This document shows positions 59,065-64,000 of a DNA stretch of 64,000 nt, piece by piece (the first letter of the stretch is position 1; the number at the start of each line of letters is the position of its first letter). The DNA is taken from NCBI RefSeq assembly GCF_040409795.1, contig NZ_CP099571.1:1302001-1366000 (forward strand), written 5' to 3'. The position numbers and the translations under genes are program-made. The notes under the pieces were generated by a model. That model was not told the origin of the DNA, ran no database searches, and saw only the letters and a list, made by a program, of their open reading frames with translations. This DNA is from Polynucleobacter sp. MWH-UH19D. GTDB lineage: Bacteria > Pseudomonadota > Gammaproteobacteria > Burkholderiales > Burkholderiaceae.

Positions 59065-62043
59065 TTAGGCAAATTTTTCGATTTGGCACATGGTTGTTTT
59101 GGTCTCTTGCATCATCGTGACCTGGTCATAACCATACGTAGTAGCAGTATTCACAGCCTCACCCAATACAACAGGGGCAGCACCTTCTGGGTAATACTTA
59201 CGCAGATCATTTCCTTGCCACCAACCAGCAAAGTGGAATGGGACCCATGCAGTTCCTTGATCAACACGCTGCGTTACGAGTGCACGCACTTTGATCTTGG
59301 CGCCTGTTGGAGACTTAACCCATACATAATCCCAGTTCTTAATGCCACGATCAGCAGCAGCCTTAGGATTGATCTCCACAAAGTTCTCTTGTTGAAGCTC
59401 TGCAAGCCATGGATTTGAACGAGTCTCGTCACCACCACCCTCATACTCAACTAAACGACCTGAGGTCAGGATGATTGGGAACTTCTCATATAACTTCTGG
59501 TTCAAGTTTTGATCTTGAACAGTCTTATAGAGAGTTGGCAAGCGCCAGAAGTTCTTCTTATCCGCTGAAGTAGGATACTTGCGCATCATTGCCGCATTAG
59601 TACTGTAAAGCGCCTCACGGTGAATTGGAACTGGATCTGGGAAGTTCCAAACCACTGCGCGCGCTTTGGCATTTCCAAAAGGATGGCAACCATTTTTCAT
59701 GACAACCCGCTGAATACCGCCAGACAAGTCTGTTTTCCAGTTCTTACCTTCGGCTAATTTCTTCTCGTCTTCGGTTAATTGATCCCACCAGCCCAACTTC
59801 TTAACTAAGACATGGTCAAACTCTGGGTAACCAGTCGTAATCGCGGAACCTTTGGAATATGAACCATCAGCAGCCAATAAGCTCACGCCATCACGCTCAA
59901 CACCAAAGTTAGCGCGGAAATTGCCACCACCTTCCATCACGCTCTTGCTAGTGTCATAGAGGTTTGGAGAGCCTGGGTGCTTGATTGCGGCAGTACCATA
60001 GCAAGGCCATGGCAATCCGTAGTAATCACCAGTTGTATCGTATCCAGTAACTGGGTCAACTCCACCACGAGACTTCAGAGTCCTTGGATCAAAAACACCA
60101 ACCATTCGCATGTGTGCTTTCAAGCGCTCTGGTGTTTGACCGGTGTATCCAATTGTCCAAACTGAGCGATTGATCTCGCGCAAGATATCTTCAATTTGCG
60201 GCTCTCTCCATTGCTTACCAGCAAACTTGGAATTGAGCATCTTGTAGTTCTTAGACAACTCTTCACCAAAACCTAAACGATCAGCAAAGGCTTGCATGAT
60301 CACATGATCAGGCACGGATTCAAATAAAGGATCAATTACTTTTTCACGCCACTGCAGAGAACGGTTTGATGCAGTTGCTGATCCCACTGTTTCAAATTGC
60401 GTCGCGGCTGGCAATAAGTAAACATTGCGATTCTTATTAACGGTATCCCCTTCTGCTGCAGGCATTGCTGCCATCGCAGCAGTTGCACTTGGATATGGAT
60501 CAACCACCACCAATAAATCCAACTTGTTCATCGCGCGCTTCATATCCAAACCACGAGTTTGCGAGTTAGGCGCATGACCCCAGAAGAAAACACCCTTCAC
60601 ATTTGTCTGCTGATCAATCATGTCATTCTTCTCGAGAACGGCATCAACCCAGCGTGAAACGGTGGTACCAGATTTTTCCATCATGTCTGGGGCGTAACGA
60701 CCTTTGATCCAGTCATAGTCAACACCCCAAACTGTTGCATAGTGCTTCCATGAACCCGCGGCCAAACCGTAGTAACCAGGCAATGAGTCAGGATTAGGTC
60801 CTACGTCTGTTGCGCCCTGCACGTTATCGTGACCACGGAAGATGTTTGTACCGCCACCAGATTTACCAACGTTACCTAAAGCTAATTGCAAGATACAAGA
60901 TGCACGCACCATGGAATTACCGATAGTGTGTTGAGTTTGTCCCATACACCAGACAATCGTGCTTGGACGATTCTTTGCCATGGTTTCGGCAACTTTATAC
61001 ATTTGTGCTTCAGGAACACCACAAGCCTCTTCTACAGCGGCAGGGGTCCACTTCTCCATAACCTCTTTACGAATTTCTTCCATTCCATAAACGCGGTCAT
61101 TGATGTACTTCTTATCTTCCCAGCCATTTTTAAAGATGTGATAAAGCACACCAAACAAGAATGGAATATCTGTACCAGAGCGAATGCGTACATACTGATC
61201 AGACTTTGCCGCAGTCCGGGTGTAACGTGGATCAACCACAATTACCTTGCAACCATTTTCCTTAGCATGCAATAAGCTCAACATCGATACAGGGTGAGCT
61301 TCCGCAGCATTGGAACCAATATACAAAGCAGCTTTGGCATTCATCATGTCGTTATAGCTGTTTGTCATGGCGCCGTAGCCCCAAGTATTTGCTACACCAG
61401 CAACCGTAGTTGAGTGGCAGATACGAGCCTGGTGATCTGTATTGTTTGTTCCAAAGAAAGAGACCCACTTACGTAGTAAGTAGGCCTGTTCATTGTTATG
61501 CTTTGAAGATCCAATAAAGAACATTGCATCTGGTGAGTACTTCTCACGAATGCCCTTCATCTGAGCAGTAATTTCAGTAAGTGCTTGGTCCCATGAGATG
61601 CGCTGGTACTTACCATCCACCAACTTCATTGGATAACGCAAGCGGTAGTCACCGTGACCATGTTCACGAAGTGCCGCGCCCTTGGCACAATGAGCACCCA
61701 TGTTAATTGGGGAATCAAAAACCGGATCTTGACGAACCCACACACCATTCTCAACTGTCGCATCTACTGCGCAGCCCACTGAACAGTGAGTGCAAATGGA
61801 GCGCTTAACCTCAATCTTGCCCTTGCCGTCCAACATAGCTTTACTTGGCTCGGCTGCAGCTTTTTGCACCAGACTTAATTGACTAGCAGCAATACCTGCA
61901 CCAACTCCGATTCCGGAACGCTTTAAAAAGGTTCGACGATCCATCGTTGGCACGGCTGCCTTGAGACCGCGAGACAAGCTACCAATTAAACGAGATGTAG
62001 ATCGACTGCTTTGTGGTGTATTGGATTTACGAGTCAGACTCAT
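59065..62043 (-). CDS. fdhA: Formate dehydrogenase alpha subunit (Mo/W-bis-MGD)
   Basis: A 992-residue molybdopterin enzyme that oxidises formate to CO2. A twin-arginine signal (RRTFLKRSG, Arg36-Arg37, within an N-terminal extension) shows periplasmic export. One [4Fe-4S] cluster is bound by Cys84, Cys87, Cys91 and Cys119 (CTHCSVGC). The active-site metal ligand is Cys209 (ARICHSTTVAG), not selenocysteine. The start ATG 62043 has AGGGA about 7 bases upstream. The operon also holds beta and gamma subunits, a TorD-like chaperone and a Tat small protein. The W/Mo importer genes lie next to it. Confidence 0.96.
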   Translation of the reverse strand: MSLTRKSNTPQSSRSTSRLIGSLSRGLKAAVPTMDRRTFLKRSGIGVGAGIAASQLSLVQKAAAEPSKAMLDGKGKIEVKRSICTHCSVGCAVDATVENGVWVRQDPVFDSPINMGAHCAKGAALREHGHGDYRLRYPMKLVDGKYQRISWDQALTEITAQMKGIREKYSPDAMFFIGSSKHNNEQAYLLRKWVSFFGTNNTDHQARICHSTTVAGVANTWGYGAMTNSYNDMMNAKAALYIGSNAAEAHPVSMLSLLHAKENGCKVIVVDPRYTRTAAKSDQYVRIRSGTDIPFLFGVLYHIFKNGWEDKKYINDRVYGMEEIRKEVMEKWTPAAVEEACGVPEAQMYKVAETMAKNRPSTIVWCMGQTQHTIGNSMVRASCILQLALGNVGKSGGGTNIFRGHDNVQGATDVGPNPDSLPGYYGLAAGSWKHYATVWGVDYDWIKGRYAPDMMEKSGTTVSRWVDAVLEKNDMIDQQTNVKGVFFWGHAPNSQTRGLDMKRAMNKLDLLVVVDPYPSATAAMAAMPAAEGDTVNKNRNVYLLPAATQFETVGSATASNRSLQWREKVIDPLFESVPDHVIMQAFADRLGFGEELSKNYKMLNSKFAGKQWREPQIEDILREINRSVWTIGYTGQTPERLKAHMRMVGVFDPRTLKSRGGVDPVTGYDTTGDYYGLPWPCYGTAAIKHPGSPNLYDTSKSVMEGGGNFRANFGVERDGVSLLAADGSYSKGSAITTGYPEFDHVLVKKLGWWDQLTEDEKKLAEGKNWKTDLSGGIQRVVMKNGCHPFGNAKARAVVWNFPDPVPIHREALYSTNAAMMRKYPTSADKKNFWRLPTLYKTVQDQNLNQKLYEKFPIILTSGRLVEYEGGGDETRSNPWLAELQQENFVEINPKAAADRGIKNWDYVWVKSPTGAKIKVRALVTQRVDQGTAWVPFHFAGWWQGNDLRKYYPEGAAPVVLGEAVNTATTYGYDQVTMMQETKTTMCQIEKFA

Positions 62044-62103
62044 GTTTGATCCCTAAGAAATTTTTATCTGCAGAAAATAATTAACGTTTACAAAACCATT
62101 GAG

Positions 62104-62325
62104 TTAAATCAGGGTGCTTGCGTAATATTTGCGCATATGCTCAGTTATGGTTTTGGTCTCCTCCGTAACTTTTGCGCCACCTGCTAGTTCTTGAGTAATT
62201 GCTTTACCAACAGATGTTTGGGAAGCCACTGCGACAGTGCCTACTGCTGCGCCTGCACCAATAAAGAACATTCGACGAGAAGTTTTTGGTTGTTCGCTTG
62301 AGGCAACTTTAGTTTTAGTGCTCAT
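62104..62325 (-). CDS. Formate dehydrogenase region Tat-target small protein
   Basis: A 73-residue protein with a twin-arginine signal (SRRMFFIGAGAAVG) and a short helix-rich end (EHMRKYYASTLI). It matches the family known as formate dehydrogenase region TAT target (TIGR02811), always near fdh genes. ATG 62325 is chosen because GGAG lies 6 bases upstream in an AAGGAG site. Role unknown; probably exported with or assembled into the periplasmic dehydrogenase. It lies 60 bases before fdhA. Confidence 0.85.
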   Translation of the reverse strand: MSTKTKVASSEQPKTSRRMFFIGAGAAVGTVAVASQTSVGKAITQELAGGAKVTEETKTITEHMRKYYASTLI

Positions 62326-62440
62326 GGCATGCTCCTTTGTAATTTTTCTTGATTGCAATCAAGTTTAATCACTTATTGCACTTTTGACATATTAGTTTCA
62401 AAAATAGTGGGTAAGGCTTTCCCCATATTGCAGCGCAGCA

Positions 62441-63091
62441 TTAAATCATGTCAAAACTTTGGCCTTCGATATCTAGAAATTCTCTAGTCAGAATGGCAAC
62501 TGGATGGTAAAGATGCATCTCGGGAAGATCTTGTATTGCATCGCACAATTCCCCATACCAAGGACGAATATGTTCGTTGAAAAAAACCCTTTGATTTGTA
62601 AGGTTAGATATTTCGACGTCATCCCCCGCAATCAAGTAGCGCATGACTTCGCATAGCGCAGAAATATGATCTTCGGTTTCGGTCACCTCTTCAGCGGCCT
62701 CAAGCCCAAACTCTTCAAGTGCCTTGCGAATATTGACCAAAGGCCTTTCATTGAGATGACCGGCCATATAAAACGACCCATTTAAAACAATGTTTGGCTT
62801 GCCCACACTAATAAAGTTCAAGTCAAACTCATCATGCCAAGCTTTTGCAGAGTTATTCTTCGCCACCTCAACCACATCCATCCATGCTTTGGCTAGTGGG
62901 GCATCATTAGATGCATCTTGCTGATCAGCGGTTGCGGCAATTTGATCTAAAAATTCTTGATCTGGCGGAAGATGAAAAAAGCGCGCAATCAATCCATAGA
63001 GATCGGCTCGCGCCAAATCCTCTGGTAACCCAACATCACCAACTTCAGTTGTTAATGGCTTATTTACCTTTTGCGCACTCTGATCCGTCAT
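62441..63091 (-). CDS. TorD-like molecular chaperone for formate dehydrogenase
   Basis: A 216-residue all-helical protein of the TorD/DmsD family that guards molybdoenzymes before Tat export. Typical segments are DLARADLYGLIARFFHLPPDQEFL near the start, FDLNFISVGKPN, SFYMAGHLNERPL and the C-terminal EHIRPWYGELCDAIQ. It overlaps the ferredoxin gene by 4 bases (63088-63091) and precedes the Tat small protein gene. FdhA is the likely client. Confidence 0.87.
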   Translation of the reverse strand: MTDQSAQKVNKPLTTEVGDVGLPEDLARADLYGLIARFFHLPPDQEFLDQIAATADQQDASNDAPLAKAWMDVVEVAKNNSAKAWHDEFDLNFISVGKPNIVLNGSFYMAGHLNERPLVNIRKALEEFGLEAAEEVTETEDHISALCEVMRYLIAGDDVEISNLTNQRVFFNEHIRPWYGELCDAIQDLPEMHLYHPVAILTREFLDIEGQSFDMI

Positions 63092-64000
63092 AACTCTTTC
63101 TTAACCATATCGACTACGCGGCAATCGCCGCACATTTTTAAGCGATCCATCGCTGCGCCGCTAAATGCGCTATGCGCACCTAGTTTTGCCAGCATGAGGT
63201 CAACCATTTTTGCAGTTCCAAATGGTTTACCACAGCTAATGCAATGAAAAGCCTGGGTCTCATTTAGGGTTTGCTTTTGTTTACGCTGTTCCACACTCTG
63301 TAAGCGCGGATCCAAGGTCAATGCGCTCTCGGGACATGTTTGCACACAGATGCCACATTGAACACACTGCTTTTCAATAAAGGAGAGTATTGGCTCATCA
63401 ACGTTATCAAGAAGCGCACCCTCTGGGCAACTACCAACGCATGACATGCACAAGGTACACGCATCTCGATTAATCTTTAACCCACCTAATAAAGAATTTT
63501 TGGGGAGAGATGCGCCCGCCTCAGGCAAACGTGTCTTTGCCTGTTTTTGCAAATACTCTAAAACCGCCTCCAAAGTTTCTCTCTTTTGGTTAGATAAACC
63601 GAAACTAGCCGGAGAACAGATTGGCTTTAATGAGCCACGCTGACGCAGATCGCCCATTGCTTTGGATATTGGAGACAAATCTTCTTGCGAATCAGTCAAT
63701 AACAATTGAATACGATCATCAAATCCATAGGCATTCAAAATAGCATTAGCGAGTTTCACTTGATTGGTTAGCGCTTCACGATAAGCAGGATCTTCATCGC
63801 CACTTAGCAACAAAATCACCTCTGCAAAACCATAAGAGAGTGCACCAAGCCACAACTCTAAACCCGTTGAAGCAATGTGTTCGATGCCGTAAGGCACTAC
63901 AAAGGCAGGCAGACCCTCAAACCGTTTTGGCAAGACATGAGCAGACCGACCTAAGCTTTGAATCAGTTGGCCGCCTACTTTATGGTTGTGCAATAGCAAA
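63088..64000 (-). CDS. 4Fe-4S ferredoxin-type protein (partial, start outside window)
   Basis: At least 303 residues; the frame is open to the window edge, so the N-terminus is missing. Two [4Fe-4S] motifs, CTLCMSCVGSCP and CVQCGICVQTCP, lie at about residues 187-230 of the visible part, followed by a zinc-ribbon-like CISCGKPFG with CGDCR near the end. The first part is a Rossmann-like region (EVILLLSGDEDPAYREAL). It is the upstream neighbour of the TorD-like gene and I recall such proteins from fdh loci of Burkholderiales; an electron-transfer or maturation role is inferred. Confidence 0.8.
   Translation of the reverse strand, partial: LLLHNHKVGGQLIQSLGRSAHVLPKRFEGLPAFVVPYGIEHIASTGLELWLGALSYGFAEVILLLSGDEDPAYREALTNQVKLANAILNAYGFDDRIQLLLTDSQEDLSPISKAMGDLRQRGSLKPICSPASFGLSNQKRETLEAVLEYLQKQAKTRLPEAGASLPKNSLLGGLKINRDACTLCMSCVGSCPEGALLDNVDEPILSFIEKQCVQCGICVQTCPESALTLDPRLQSVEQRKQKQTLNETQAFHCISCGKPFGTAKMVDLMLAKLGAHSAFSGAAMDRLKMCGDCRVVDMVKKEL

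Noticed and set aside
60886-61275. 129-codon frame antisense to fdhA
   Set aside because: It is opposite a highly conserved coding region and has no family resemblance or ribosome site.
1-64000. CRISPR arrays, tRNA/rRNA genes, IS elements, prophage or defence islands
   Set aside because: I saw no regularly spaced repeats, tRNA-like cloverleaf, transposase, integrase or known defence genes on reading both strands.

Overview
The window looks like chromosome of a free-living freshwater betaproteobacterium, most likely Polynucleobacter (Burkholderiaceae). This rests on moderate GC, a rho-rpmE2 start to the window, orphan Bug-type tricarboxylate-binding proteins, a tandem rhodanese, and a molybdenum/tungsten formate dehydrogenase cluster. 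No search was run, so the genus is an inference. Genes are tightly packed on both strands. There is no gene-free stretch over 300 bases, and I see no rRNA, tRNA, CRISPR array, insertion sequence or prophage.

Layout. 1-10.5 kb: end of rho, ribosomal protein L31 type B, a GT-C membrane glycosyltransferase with a MATE exporter, two small envelope proteins, a Bug protein, an unusual DsbB with a 52-residue DUF5993 partner, a crotonase, a SemiSWEET/FAH hydrolase/lipoprotein hydrolase operon and a cytochrome c. 10.5-12.9 kb: feoAB behind a Fur-type operator. 13.5-17.3 kb: a molybdate/tungstate locus (modA, a ModE/PBP-like regulator, two tandem TupA-like binding proteins, a TOBE protein) with no permease or ATPase. 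18-25.3 kb: acetyltransferase, thioesterase, thiol dioxygenase and selD in one operon, then a hydroxyisobutyrate-type dehydrogenase, a Bug protein and a four-domain rhodanese. 25.3-27.1 kb: a Tat-exported FAH-family protein and two damaged small genes. 27-38.8 kb: phasin-like protein, truncated haemoglobin, TerC, flavoprotein, channel-like protein, LOG protein, beta-CASP nuclease, NAD(P)H-hydrate dehydratase, DMT transporter and a class V aminotransferase. 39-44.7 kb: tcuAB with a DMT transporter, an alpha-hydroxyacid oxidase, and a Fur-box cytochrome b561. 44.7-50.4 kb: oxyR divergent from rubredoxin and rubredoxin reductase, a PuuD-like membrane protein, a Bug protein, bdhA and yqaA. 50.5-55.3 kb: acyl-CoA dehydrogenase/CoA transferase pair, and a coupled BFD-ferredoxin/EEP/cardiolipin synthase operon. 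55.3-64 kb: tungstate permease and ATPase facing a formate dehydrogenase operon (ferredoxin, TorD-like chaperone, Tat small protein, FdhA, FdhB, lipoprotein, FdhC, exported protein).

How it fits together. The binding proteins at 13.5-17.3 kb and the permease/ATPase at 55.3-56.7 kb look like parts of one split oxyanion importer whose main client is the adjacent formate dehydrogenase. Iron and redox control are visible as two strong Fur-like palindromes and an oxyR/rubredoxin divergent unit. Four Bug proteins lack membrane partners here, which suggests shared transporters elsewhere. The most unusual single items are the DsbB-like protein whose second cysteine pair sits on a C-terminal tail behind a fifth membrane helix, the rhodanese with one cysteine for four domains, the Tat-exported FAH protein, and the two decaying small genes at 26.5-27.0 kb.
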